A stretch of DNA of 64,000 nt from Corylus avellana (Eukaryota > Streptophyta > Magnoliopsida > Fagales > Betulaceae): positions 16,925,220 through 16,989,219 of the forward strand of contig NC_081546.1 in assembly GCF_901000735.1 (NCBI RefSeq), read 5' to 3'. Below the pieces are notes generated by a model. The model did not search any database and had not been told where the DNA came from. It saw nothing but the letters and a program-made list of their open reading frames with translations. Numbering within the stretch: the first letter of the stretch is position 1; every line of letters begins with the position of its first letter. Both the position numbers and the translations under genes were made by a program. Shown here piece after piece: positions 22,965 through 33,736 of this stretch.

Positions 22965-23790
22965 ACATCCCCCCCTAATTTGTTTTTCCTCAAACGTACA
23001 ACATATAGTGCTAAAAGCCGAGAACTTCCTTCATAAGGCCGTTTACTGAGGGTTCGAACAAGAGGTGTTAGAGAAGAGGTTTAACCTAGCCGCATCCGAA
23101 CCTAAGCTATCTATTGCTGAATTAGGGTTTTCCAATTTCAGCTTCGATTTTTAAAAAACCCTAGTTCCATTCAAACGAGGCCTTCTGCCGTCCGAACGCT
23201 ATTGCGAATTTTTCATAATAAGGTTTTCTACTTCAACAAGAAAACCTAACTCTCAGTCCCTATATATAGGACTCTATAGAGCACGATTTTTATAAGCAAT
23301 TAAGAGGCAAAATTCCATATTGTGCTAATAGAGGATTATCAGTATTCAAAACTTCAAAGCTATTTTCTCTTAGATTGTTGCTATGTTTGAGAAGCTAATT
23401 TGTTCATCAACGACAAGAAGTCTATTGGAGGATCCGGTAAAGGATAATCACTTCAAGAAGATTGTCGAGCTAGAAAGACAAGCAAGAAGCTTGTTGATCT
23501 TACAGAGCCTAGGAGTTGCAAAGGGTTATATGTGTCCTTATGTCTTTAATCTAGATTTTTTTTATAGTGTTTCCTGGGTTTTGCTGCCCCGGAGAGGTTT
23601 TACTTTTAGAGAGATTTCTAAAAGGTTTCTTCTTCTTCACTAAAATATATGTATCTCCATGATTTACTGTTTTACATATTTTGGTGATTGATTGTTGCAT
23701 GCTTCTTATTTTTTTATTTATTTTTTTAATTCCGCGTTATTCTTGTTAAACACATATTCACTCCCCTCTAGGTGTATTTTGGAGTCTAGT
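22965..23790 (+). mobile_element. Probable copia-type LTR remnant
   Basis: Has a TATATATAGG box (23261), a transcribed part with 'tttcctgggttttgctgccccggagaggtttt' and an end with 'ttgttaaacacatattcactcccctctaggtg', phrases usual in SIRE/Maximus-type copia LTRs. A frame of 86 codons at 23383-23643 lies in the transcribed part and resembles nothing known. Exact edges and target duplication were not found. Confidence 0.4.
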
Positions 23791-23935
23791 TTATATTTTC
23801 ATGTGAGCTGGGAGGAAGAATGCATTTCTTCTCCCTAGGTTTCTGTAGATTGGTCCAATGGGTCCTAGGTAGGTCTGAGCGGGGTCTTAGCAGGGTCCAT
23901 CAATTTGAGAATGAGATGCTCAAAGTCGAAAAATA

Positions 23936-23960
23936 GTTTACGGTTTTGAAAACCGTAAAC
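23936..23960. repeat. Perfect 12-bp stem inverted repeat
   Basis: GTTTACGGTTTT-G-AAAACCGTAAAC: two 12-bp perfect arms around a single base. Related phrases (CGTAAAATACGG, TTTTACA) follow within 120 bp, suggesting a small decayed fold-back element. Confidence 0.8.
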
Positions 23961-24507
23961 CATTTTATAAAAATTAAAGAAGAATTTTCGTTCAAAAGGC
24001 AGAAATTATTTTTTGGAAACTATTTTACATCGTAAAATACGGAAAGCATTTTACATTGAAAGAAATGGAGCCTAAGTCTTTCACCAAGTTTGATTTGGGT
24101 GCTCTCCAAAATCAACTACTTATTTGGTTGCTTATACTTGGGAGGTTATTAGAACAATTGGGTGGTGGAAGATTGTATGGTTTTATTCTGCTATTCCTAT
24201 GCACATGTTTATTCTTTGGCTAGCTAGCTCTAAGGAATGCTCTCTCTAATGGTGAAAGACTTTTGGCGAGGGGTTACAAATGGGATGTTTTGTGTGCTTT
24301 CTCTAGGGGCAGCATTGAAAATAGGGACCATTTATTTTTTTCCATTGCATTTTCAGCCAAGAATTTGAAGGTCGCTTTTGTGTAAGTGTGTTGTGGGTAA
24401 TGTTCGGGTGGTTTGAGATGAAGTAGTGAATTGGGGTATTGTTGAGCTTCAAGGAGTTTTGTTCTCAACTAGGATTCTTTCCAGTTTTTTTAAAGAAACC
24501 CAATATT

Positions 24508-24610
24508 TATAACATGAGGGTAAAATGGTCCCAAAAAATGACCATTTTATCCTCATATTATAACTAATTGGTTCCTCTTCCGATTAGTTATAACATGAGG
24601 GTAAAATAGT
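24508..24610. repeat. Three-arm nested palindrome (X, X', X)
   Basis: Arm X (TATAACATGAGGGTAAAATGG) at 24508, its reverse complement at 24540-24562, a second stem (TATAACTAATTGG / CCGATTAGTTATA) at 24559-24592, then X again at 24589-24610. The middle arm can pair with either outer arm. Probably a short MITE-like repeat. Confidence 0.7.
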
Positions 24611-25663
24611 AATTTTACTTCTTCTAATTAATGTTCAAAAATCGATTTTTTTTATTTTTTTATTTTGGTATTCAAGAATGCCTCAAGTACTGCACAAAAT
24701 CTTATAAAAATCTTATAGGCCTTCGAGCATCTCCAATCAACTCTCTAAAATATACATTTAATCAAAATTTAGAGAAGATTTTTATAGACTTACTATCACA
24801 CTATCGTGTGAAAGCTATTTTTTATTTTATTATTATTTTTAATATAAATACCATTATTTTAATATAAATAAATGGTATTTATATTAAAAAAAATACATTT
24901 ATCATTTTTATTTTATTGTTTGATTATTATTATTATTATTATTTTATTTTTTATTTTTTTTAAGCTTTCATTTGAATTTTGAAAGCTATTTTATGGAGCT
25001 TTCCTGAAAGCTACGAATCTTTCATAAAAGATTTATTTTTTATTTTTTTTATACAAACTTATTATTTAATTTAAAATTTTGCCTTAAATTTTATAGTTAT
25101 TTTTCTTCTAACTAATTAACCACTATATTTTAATTTTTAAATAATCTAAATAACAATTTATCAAATCTTAACCAATTAATTAATCCAAATATAACGAAAC
25201 TAAATATTACTTAAATTTTATTGTTACAATTTCATTAGTTATTATTATTCGCAATTCTTTGATGTTGGGCATTACAATTTACAACCTTAACGAATTTCTT
25301 ATAAATTTCGTTATTTTTTTAATAAATAAGATAAGCATTTTGTTTTCCTTAACCATTCTTATCTTCCTTGCAGATGACGTGGTCACTGTATCAACATATA
25401 CATGAAACAAGTTTTGGCCTCAAGAGAAAAAGTTTGGCCTTATATTGATTCCCTTCCAACTTTTTGTTTTTGGGCTGCATTCATGGTGAAAGCTTTGCTG
25501 CTGCACTTTTTCTAACACGTTCGTCCGTTGCCAATGCCATTAAATATCACTGTCCGGAAAAAAGATCAACCACAACTTGCTGATGAGCTGCTGAATTGTG
25601 AGACACATTTGTTAAGAATGTTGGGATGGTGAAACCACATGGAAAAACCTGTGAACAACCCAC
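24611..25663. other. AT-rich DNA and upstream region of the CHUP1-like gene
   Basis: No coding signal. 24727-24760 begins GAGCATCTCCAATCAACTCT, a phrase typical of PIF/Tourist-type MITE ends, but the second end was not found. The last 250 bp should contain the promoter and 5' leader of the gene starting at 25664; no convincing TATA box was singled out. Confidence 0.4.
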
Positions 25664-28039
25664 ATGATAATCAGAGTAAGCTGCCTGGTTGTTGCTTCTG
25701 TTGCTGCCCTTTCGTTTTCACAGATAAACATAGGATCTTACAGGAAGCAGAACACTAGAATTGAGGTTTCAGGTGCTTATGATGTTTTGTTTCTCAGTTG
25801 CATACCCTTTTTGGCTTATGCTTTTGTGCTTATTTTGATATTGCTTTCATGAACTCAGACGCCCATGAATCAGCCCTGCAACACCAGCAGATTGAAGAAA
25901 AAAAGGAAGAGGAGCTTCAAAATTCTAAGGTTTTAGTACTCTCTCTCTCTTTACTTGGCAAAGAATTTAAAGAATTTTACCACTACTTTAACATATAGCA
26001 GGACGAGGAAGAGAAAGAGGAGAAAAAGATCAACAATAAGATGCAAAGAATCTTGAAACCTGAGGAATTTGAGTTTCTGGTGTGTGATAAGGAAGTGACA
26101 GAGACAGGGCTATTACAGAGTTTAGTGGTGGAAGTGGAGCAGAGGAGATTGATTCTTGAAAGGAAACAGCTTGAATTATATGGTCTGAAAGAAGAGCAAT
26201 CGTGCATTGGCAAGTTGAGAAGGCAATTAGATGACAAAACCGCGGAGATTAACATGCTTAAGATGAGGGTTGATTCATTACAGGTTGAGAGAAAGATGCT
26301 TCATGAAGAAATCAAACAGGGTCTCTTGGCAGAGAAGCAGCTAGAAATGGCAAAGAAGTTGCTGAAGGGAATGAGGGAGAACATGGGTGCAAATGCAAGC
26401 CATGTGATGGGGCGGTTGATGGTGCTGGAACAACAAGTTTCCCGCTTACAAAGTGACGGAATCTCATTTAGAGATGCCATGGTTGAGAAGAAGCTTGAAT
26501 CGGTGCAAGATGTTGAGCTACAAGTTGTAGAAATGAAGAGGAGGAACAAAGAGCTTGAGTTAGAAAAGAGGGAACTGGCGATTGATTTGGCTCTTCTAAG
26601 AGAAAGAACAGCAGCTCTTTCCAACATGACACAGGTATATTCATGTTATCTGAGCATCTCAATTATCTGAATTTTGAAAAAAACACTAAAAAAAAAAAAA
26701 AAAAAAACTCTATTTTCTATCAAATGTAGAGCAAAAGAAAAGGAAATACTCATTTAGGATTGCTTTCTTTGTTCAACTTTTGGATTCTTTCTCTGCTTTT
26801 CTTCTTGCCCGCTTCTCTCTTGGGCTTACATACTTGAATCCTCCATTTTCCTCTGAATCTTCTAAATCTTTAAAAGATTTCTGCTCATCCAAAAGCAACA
26901 AGAGAGATCTGAGAGGAGAGAGGAGTGGAGGGGAGAAGTGGGGGGGGGGTGGGCTGTGTAGAAGGTACCTCTCGAAGCTCAGAAAAGCGTACAACATAGA
27001 AGGTAGCAGCTGCAGCTGCTACAATTCCTAGTATGGATAAGGCCATTTGTTGTATCCCATCCATTTCTCTTTTCCTTCTGCCTTTCTCACCGGAGTATAT
27101 GGCCCTTGCTCTCAGTTTCCTTTTAGAATGATAAGGATTATAATTTATCACAATCACTGGGGCCTGGGGATAATGCTTTTTTATCAATGCTTCTGACCAC
27201 ATAACAATGCTTCCCAAGAATCTTCTCACAAGTTGGTAATGCCTTGTATATATCTTGAATTTACAGATCTTCCGGTATTTTCTAGAATGAAAGGCTTGTA
27301 TATAATTCCTGCATACCAGAAGACTTGGAATCAGTCCAATAAGCACAAAAGGTTTGGAATTCTTCATAGATGCTAAATGCTTTTCTTTGTGTTGTTGCAG
27401 GATAAAATTATGGCCAAGGTCAAAGAGGAACTAACTAGTTTAAGACATGCAAATGAAGAACTTCAAGAACAAGTTGAAAGATTGCAGCAGAACAGATTTA
27501 ACATGGTCCAAGAACTTGTGTACCAACGCTGGATCCACACTTGCTTAAGGTATGAAATCCAAAATCATCAAAACCAGTCAAGAAAGGCCTTAAAAAGCCA
27601 AAAGCCTCATGAGAAAACTAAGACTTTAAGGAAATTGACAACATTTCACAACATTTCTTCCAACACCTCCTCAGCTGAGAGTGAAGAAATTGACAGTAGC
27701 CCATTTGATAGCTCATCAAGTAGCCAACAAATTTCTAAGAAAACCCAAACTTTTCGATGTGCGAGGAGAGTTTCGTTTAACGATTCTGTTCAATCAGTGG
27801 AATCAACATATCTAGATGGAAAGGAAATTCCTGCTATGAGGACTGAAATTGATAATGATAGCATCAATCTGCATGAAGAAGGAAGCAGGACTGAAATTGT
27901 TTCTGGAGATCATGAGCTGCATACAAAAATGCCCAAAGAGCTTCCTATGGATAGCAGGGTTAAGACCCATGTAGCTGCCCTCTTCTTTTTCTTCATTTTA
28001 CTCATTTATTTCTTATATCTTTCTGCTATAAAATACTAA
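25664..28039 (+). CDS. CHUP1/IPGA1-family coiled-coil protein, 4 exons
   Basis: Exons 25664-25772, 25859-25929, 26002-26634 and 27401-28039 have GT-AG borders, agree in phase and encode 483 residues. An N-terminal hydrophobic segment (MIIRVSCLVVASVAALSF) matches the membrane anchor of CHUP1-type proteins. A charged linker follows, then long coiled coils (about residues 60-330). Next is the family signature LRHANEELQEQVERLQ...ELVYQRWIHTCLRYE encoded at the start of exon 4. In Arabidopsis, CHUP1 anchors chloroplasts to actin and IPGA1 acts on microtubules and cell shape. Here the long conserved C-terminal domain of CHUP1 is absent. The protein ends after a Ser-rich region in a second hydrophobic segment (VAALFFFFILLIYFLYL). 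It may be a short paralogue or a truncated copy. The start chosen is the only ATG giving the anchor. Confidence 0.8.
26635..27400 (+). other. Third intron of the CHUP1-like gene
   Basis: 766 bp with GTATAT donor and TTGCAG acceptor. It contains an A-tract (26685-26706) and, on the other strand, a complete two-exon small gene. The other two introns are 86 and 72 bp. Confidence 0.8.
26773..27064 (-). CDS. Nested antisense small membrane-anchored basic protein (67 aa)
   Basis: Two exons on the minus strand, 27064-26969 and 26880-26773, joined in phase 0 by an 88-bp intron with GT donor, C/T-rich tract and CAG acceptor. The product begins MDGIQQMALSILGIVAAAAATF, one hydrophobic helix suited to a membrane anchor. 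It continues SELRE-KSFKDLEDSEENGG and ends in a strongly basic tail SPREKRARRKAEKESKS. This layout resembles small conserved plant proteins of unknown function, but I cannot name the family with certainty. It lies wholly inside an intron of the opposite-strand CHUP1-like gene, so the two transcripts would overlap as antisense precursors. The splice at RE|KSF and the compact domain design argue against chance. Confidence 0.65.
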
Positions 28040-28378
28040 TCTTTCTTGTTCTTCATGGAAATTTTTTTATTGCAATAAAAAACATCGTTACAATTGTCCT
28101 CTAATCATCTTGTTATTACCATACACAATAATAATGAATAATATAGAATCGAAAAGAGAGAGAGCAAGAGAAATGTGCCTACATCCACAGAGAATGCTGC
28201 TGTATTTTGCAATTAATGATTTAGGATTACAATATATATATATATATATATAGACACATAATTGTAGAGACGTATTTTAGAAATTCCCAAAATATCTTGT
28301 ACGGTACCAATAGTGTAGTTTGATGGACTACTTTAGCACCACTTGCTCATAGCAGAAATATCCATTTCTAGTCCTCAA
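28040..28378. other. Downstream region of the CHUP1-like gene
   Basis: Likely 3' UTR (AATAAA-like signal near 28074) and then AT-rich DNA with a (TA)n tract at 28232-28251. Confidence 0.5.
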
Positions 28379-28450
28379 GACGTAGCTCAATCGGCTGGGA
28401 CCACGCTTAATGAAGCGGATGTCACTAGTTCGAATCCTCCTCCTCCCTCC
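28379..28450 (+). repeat. tRNA-derived SINE-like head
   Basis: Shows an internal pol III promoter pair: A-box-like TAGCTCAATCGGCTGGGA at about 28384 and B-box AGTTCGAATCC at about 28427. No cloverleaf with a matching acceptor stem could be folded by eye, so a SINE relic is more likely than a working tRNA gene. Body length and target duplication are unclear. Confidence 0.5.
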
Positions 28451-29074
28451 TTGTGCGGACATGTCAAAAGAAATAGCCATTTCTACGGTTGCAATCAATA
28501 TTGGTGAATCAAAGTCAGCTTCAGAAGAAAATACATCAATGGGTACACAATATAATTTTTGTTTGGACTAGTATTCTTATGAGTTCTGAAAACTCATTGT
28601 TAGAGTGCACATGAAGAATATAAGCATTCAGTGATTATGGGGTACCATGAGATCTACTGCTCAAAAATCAGATGAAAAAAGTTGGGCAAGACAGATCGAT
28701 CTCTGCTTACCAAAATGCTACAAATGAATCACTTGGATTTTCACTTACCTCTTGTCTATTTTCCTTTTTGGAAAAAATGCAAATTCAGTCCTTGTAAGCC
28801 TAATTTACTGACTTAATAGATTTCGATTACGTCAAACTTGAAAACCAATAAAATTGTGACATGTGTCATATTTAAGTAAGTGTTACACTAATAAAATCTG
28901 TTAAATTAGTGGACGAAATTTGACTGTAAAAAGTAAATTATTTTTTTTGCATACCTCATGAACCTCCGAGTTCATCTGGGAGTTCATTGTAAAATAGGTA
29001 AATCATGAGATTGATTTTATAATTTTTCCTTATTTTTTTTTTCTTTTTCTCTTTCTTTCTCCTCTGTTGAAATA

Positions 29075-29950
29075 GCTCTGATGTGAGAATATTGAGTGGA
29101 AGCAAGAGAGAGAATGACACAAAGAACTTTACGGGTGGTTCGGTATTAAACACCTACATCTACCACTTGGAATACCCCTAAGGGCAACATTGTTCTCATT
29201 AACTTGATTTGTCTACAATAAAAATGTCCATATTTACAGGGTAATGTCTAAATACAAGTATAGTAATAAAACCCCCTTGATTTGATTACAATCTCAATAT
29301 GAGAGCGACTTCTATAAGGAGGTAGTGTAAACCCACCCCTTTGTACCCACCACTCATCAAGTGACACCTCAGCATTTTAGAATAAAGCTAAATTTAAGGA
29401 AAAAACACAACCACACCAGATTATTCCACATAAACCCTTAAAAATCAATTTTATTTTATTTTTATTTAAAAACAAAAACAAAAATTGATGGGGTGGTTGG
29501 GTGGCCACCCCATCTCTGCCGGCCACCCCATGGCCTAGGGGTGGCCACCCCATGGGCGGAGGTGGCCGCGCAGGAGACATCCAGCCCATCTGGGGTGGCC
29601 CACACGGCCACCTTCGCCCTTCTAGGGTGGCATGCCAGCCACCCCAGATGGGCTGGGGGTGGCGGTTGCAAATATTCTCAAAAAAAAAAAAAAAAAAAAT
29701 TCATTGAATAAATTCCCAGTCAATCTAGTGTTTTTGTTTTCATTTGAGTTTTGTAATAATCCTAGGTGGTAGCTTCTTATTGGTGGGTACAGTGAAGGTA
29801 GCTTCTATACCCACCTCCTTATAAAAGGTGTATAATTTCCCAATATATGATTTCATAATCAATGAGAATATTTGATATCAATCCCATTGAGTGAATATAC
29901 GGAAATAATATATTTTCCGGGATATTCTAACATTCCCCAAATCTCAAGGT
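29075..29950 (-). mobile_element. Copia/TRIM-type LTR flanked by both primer site and polypurine tract
   Basis: On the minus strand: polypurine-like CCTTGAGATTTGGGG (29933-29950), LTR from TGTTAGAATATCCCGG (29932) to AATATTCTCACA (29082), then TCAGAGCTATTTC, the remnant of a tRNA-Met primer site (TGGTATCAGAGC). The order PPT-LTR-primer site means the LTR had internal sequence on both sides, as in tandem elements sharing an LTR. A GC-rich block (29489-29672) with an A-tail is inserted inside it. Confidence 0.6.
29489..29672. repeat. GC-rich fold-back block with A-tail
   Basis: About 180 bp at roughly 65 percent GC in a 35 percent GC setting. Built from repeated GGGGTGGCC / GGCCACCCC blocks that pair extensively, including GGGGTGGCCACCCCATGG. 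It ends in a run of A (29681-29698). Frames on both strands are by-products of the palindromic composition. Confidence 0.65.
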
Positions 29951-30186
29951 GAAATATTCGGAACCCTGGCGCTTGAAATCAACATTGATAAATCCGGCGC
30001 GGTGAGCCGCTGAATCCAGCCGCCGTAGATGGTGGAGAAAGAGGACCGGAAGATAGAGGTTGATGGGCTGTGCGACTGAGGCATCGGGTGAATGCGATGA
30101 AAAAAAAAAAAAAAAAAAAGGGCAACAACGAGCCGTGGTCGACACCCAGCTAAACTTACAACAACAACGAGCCAAAATGCATTACC

Positions 30187-30366
30187 AACGAGCTAAACTT
30201 AAAAAGGGGTCGACAACGGGACAGGGCTAATAATGAGCCAAACTTCAAAATGAGCTGATAACGAGTTAGGGCTGACAATGAGCCAAACTTCAAAAGGGGC
30301 CGACAACGGACCAAGGTTGACAATGAGCCAAAAATAAAAAGAGCCGACGACCGGCCAAAATCCAAA
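30187..30366 (-). repeat. 45-bp minisatellite encoding a 15-residue repeat
   Basis: Units at 30187, 30232 and 30277 and a partial at 30322, each of the form AATGAGCCAAACTTCAAAA-GGGGCYGACAACG.... Read on the minus strand the array stays open and gives 15-residue repeats such as FGSLSALTRYQLILK. It lies upstream of the polypurine tract of the LTR at 29082-29932, so it may belong to that element's internal region. No known function. Confidence 0.75.
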
Positions 30367-30906
30367 AAGGATACTTTCCATAAATTCTAACATCCTCCAC
30401 CTCTTCATTCTTCTTAGGCTCATCTTATTTCCAACTAAAAAAAAAAAAATGGCAGAGAAGTAAAACTAAGTAGATAACAAGTCACAGGTTAAAAAAGAAA
30501 AAATTATAAAAAAACAAAAAAAATGACTACAGAACCTTGATTGAACAGCAAAGCAAAAAGTTACTGAGAGAAGTCAAAATGATTTGGTGCAAAGGAATTC
30601 TATATTCAGCTCCGGTGGTGGTGCTCTTGTTTTGGGTAGGGAAATTTTTATTTTTTTGGTTTTAAATGAGAGTAGTGAATGAATCTGTTATGGGGAGTTG
30701 GGAATTGGGATCACTTTTTCTTTTCACATATTTCGACTACTTTTAAGTAAATAAATTATATTTTTGTTTTGTGTGAGAACATACTTTTTTTTAATGGTTA
30801 AAATTTTAAAAAGAGTTCTCATTAATTGGGTGCAGCTCCTCTCTAATCGGAGAACCTCCCATTTTTTCCTATTTTTAAATAAGAATAATTACATATTAAA
30901 TTTTTT
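30367..30906. other. AT-rich DNA, no gene recognised
   Basis: Short frames only; several A/T homopolymers. Confidence 0.5.
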
Positions 30907-31522
30907 GGAAAAATCAAATTTAATCCTTAATTTTTCATGCGATTTTTTAATGAGAAATGCTAAACATCTTAAATTTTTGTTTTAAAAATTGGTTCCCAAA
31001 TGATGTATCACAATTCAATGAGTTGGTGACACATTTTTCAAAATAATAAATCTTATGAGATAATGACACGTCATTTGGGAACAAACTTTTGAAAATAAAA
31101 TTTGAGATGTATAACACTTCTCGTTTTTTAATTAAGTTCTTAAGTTTTAACTTCGAAAAATTATATTCTTAATTTTTTTTTTTCAAGTAGCAAATAGGTA
31201 TTTTCGTAAACCTACTATCAAATTAATTAATAGTATGCCATATTGAACCAATCAATTATGTGACATGACTCCCGTTTGACATGTCATTTTCTAACAATAT
31301 GTGATAACAATTGTGGCACGTACAATTGTTAGCAATGTGGCATTAATTGTAGTGTGATGTGGCAGACTCTCAATTAGTTGGAAAGTAGGTTGACACGGAA
31401 ACCTAATTGAAATCATCACAAAAAAAAAAAAAAAAAAAACTACGGACCTAATTGTTGAAATTGAAAACTTAAGGATTAAATTGAAATCGCATAAAAAACT
31501 AAGGTCTGAATTTGATTTTTCC
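30907..31522. mobile_element. Outer MULE-type non-autonomous element (~616 bp)
   Basis: Left end GGAAAAATCAAATTTAATCC and right end inverse of (A)GGGAAAAATCAAATTCAGACC. The inverted match runs about 90 bp once the inner insertion is removed (ATGCGATTT, CCTTAAGTTTT shared). Flanked by AAATTTTTT on both sides (30898-30906, 31525-31533), a 9-bp duplication, though of low complexity. It contains another element at 30952. Confidence 0.65.
30952..31123. mobile_element. Inner MULE-type MITE (~172 bp) with 9-bp target duplication
   Basis: Inverted ends of about 70 bp: GAGAAATGCTAAACATCT...TTCCCAAATGATGT on the left and the inverse of GAGAAGTGTTATACATCT...TTCCCAAATGACGT on the right. The target duplication TTTTTTAAT is perfect (30943-30951 and 31124-31132). 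It sits in one arm of the outer element, so it is the younger insertion. Confidence 0.75.
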
Positions 31523-31685
31523 CTAAATTTTTTTATCTAAAGGTTATACTTACCACCATTCACTCCTTTATAAAAAAAATAAAAAAATAAAAAAATAATT
31601 TTAATGATGTTAAATAGCAAGGTAGCCTTAAGAGACTTGTTATTCCTCAATCTACCATTCATCTCTTTTTTAAATTTATCATTGG
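31523..31685. other. Short AT-rich spacer
   Basis: No feature beyond A-tracts. Confidence 0.4.
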
Positions 31686-31827
31686 TGTAATACCCAAAAA
31701 ATATATACATATGTATATATATAAATCTTTTTCAAATGCATATGGTTCTTAAGAAAAATATCAAATATGTTTTACATGAAATTACGATTCTTAAAAAAGA
31801 TTAAAAAAAAAAAAAAAAATAGGGGAG

Positions 31828-31895
31828 GATCGATCAATCCTATCAGTATGATTGATCCTACCCAAGAGGATCGATCCCAGCCCTGCAGGATCAAA
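31828..31895. promoter_or_regulatory. GGATCGATCC palindrome cluster, family C copy 1, first block
   Basis: AGGATCGATCAATCCT, ATGATTGATCCTA, GAGGATCGATCCC and CAGGATCAAACC follow one another at 15-20 bp spacing. A second block of five is at 32487-32590. Confidence 0.7.
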
Positions 31896-32615
31896 CCTCA
31901 CGCTACTGAAACTCAATTTCGACGCCCAAAAACCCTAAAACTCGACACTTAGACCTATTTAATTGTCCTTAAGCCTTTGGGGACCTATATTGCTCAAAAC
32001 CTGAGCCTCTTAGAGTGTGGGGAAGAAGCGGAGGCTTGGGATAAGCCCGGGATTGACATTCTTTTTCGATTTCGAAGCCAAAGTTGTGTTCTTTCCATTA
32101 GTTTTCTTAAGGTAAAGCTTCCAATCTTTGCATATCCATTGTTTTCTTTTGAAATCATTCTTAAATATATTGTTTGATTGTTTGAATGATGTTTAGGGTG
32201 GAGATGAGTCGTTTTAAACGAATATATGTTTTATACCATGGTTTTGAAAGAAAACAATTTATATGTTACATGATTTTTATGTTTGATGTTTTCCAAAATA
32301 AAAGTTATGATCTTAGATGACGCGTTTGTGAGTTTGTGCATTCAATCAACATTTTAAATAAACACAAGCATACACACTAATTTATTTTATTATTGTATTG
32401 GTGTACTTATGGTAATCAAGGTAAACGGTTAATGATCTCGTATCAAGTGCGTAACTTTGAGACCTAAAAATATTCTTAGAAGTACCAAGAAGGATCAATC
32501 CTAGCAGGTAGGATTGATCCTAGTCCCCTCAGGATCATTCTTGCCCAGCAAGATCGATCCCAGAACCCCTAGGTTCGATCCTGACCATCCTGAAAGCCTA
32601 AATTAGGGCTTCTAA

Positions 32616-32795
32616 AGTATGTTTTAGGTTTCTAAGTGTGTTTAGGGTATGTGATTAGTGTTTGGCTAATATTAGGGTTTGAATTTGCAGTTGAGTTAGT
32701 TATGTCTTTTCTAAAGTATGTTTTAGGTTTCTAAGTGTGTTTAGGGTATGTGATTAGTGTTTGGCTAATATTAGGGTTTGAATTTGCAGTTGAGT
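32616..32795 (+). repeat. 90-bp tandem duplication in family C LTR
   Basis: The segment TAAAGTATGTTTTAGGTTTC...GAATTTGCAGTTGAGT occurs twice head to tail, almost without change. Confidence 0.8.
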
Positions 32796-33636
32796 GAGTT
32801 ATGTCTTTTAGTATGTTGTGGATTGGATATAAGCGTTCGAGGTAAGTATACTGGTGTACTTATGCATTCATGAAACTATTATTTTTCTAACATGATGTGA
32901 GCCATAATTATATTTCGATTGCATGATGTTATTTGTAAACCCAAACTATGGTCATTTGTCTAGCATGTTGTACTGATGAATGGTTACATAATGTTATATA
33001 TATATATATGTGTGTGTGTTTGTTAAAAGTTATACTAATGAGAATTATGGTTACCCACTGAGGGTGCCAGTATGAGTTTGAGATTTACGATCATCCAATG
33101 AAGGTGCCGGTGTGAGAATGAGACTTACGGTTATCCAATGAAAGTGCTTGTATGACTTACGATTATCCTAAATGGGAAATCGGTATGCATTACAGGTTAC
33201 TTGGTGGCGGGTTTTCCGATCTAAGTATGACTACCTTGTAATGGGGTGTGGTAGGCATTACGGTGGCTTGATGATCATAGGTCTTCGCTATGGGCAACGG
33301 TAACCTTGTAATGGAGTTTTGGTACGACGGCATAACCAGTATGCTACGATGCCTCCTGGTGGGGGTATTGGTATGTTACAGATTACCTATATAGGAATCT
33401 CGTATGTTAGGCTAAACTACACTTGTGATTCCCCAAATTACCAAAGAATGATTTATTGGAAAGCAATTGTTCACTTGAGCTTATAAAACCTTTTTATAAC
33501 CTTCAAAGAAGTTGCTTATTCCTTAATCAAACCCTCATTTGAAAAATAACCCTAAAAACCCAACGAAAACTCTCTAGCCGAACATTCAACATGGGACCAC
33601 ACCAAACGTTCGACCATGTCCTTACTGCGAATGTTC

Positions 33637-33736
33637 NNNNNNNNNNNNNNNNNNNNNNNNNNNNNNNNNNNNNNNNNNNNNNNNNNNNNNNNNNNNNNNN
33701 NNNNNNNNNNNNNNNNNNNNNNNNNNNNNNNNNNNN
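33637..33736. other. Assembly gap (100 N)
   Basis: Gap inside the U3 of the family D LTR, ending exactly where the 19-bp tandem repeat begins; probably an unresolved array. Confidence 0.95.

Noticed and set aside
23383..23643. 86-codon frame MFEKLICSSTTRSLL...
   Set aside because: Lies in the transcribed part of a probable LTR, has no likeness to a known protein and no splice context; not called as a gene.
26301..26662. Ser-rich minus-strand frames in exon 3 of the CHUP1-like gene
   Set aside because: Antisense of a coiled-coil coding sequence; no splice or start support.
28379..28450. Functional tRNA gene
   Set aside because: A and B boxes are present but no acceptor stem or full cloverleaf pairs by eye; recorded as a SINE-like relic.
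29377..29711. Overlapping Pro/His/Gly-rich frames on both strands
   Set aside because: By-products of the palindromic GC-rich block; the composition explains the open frames.
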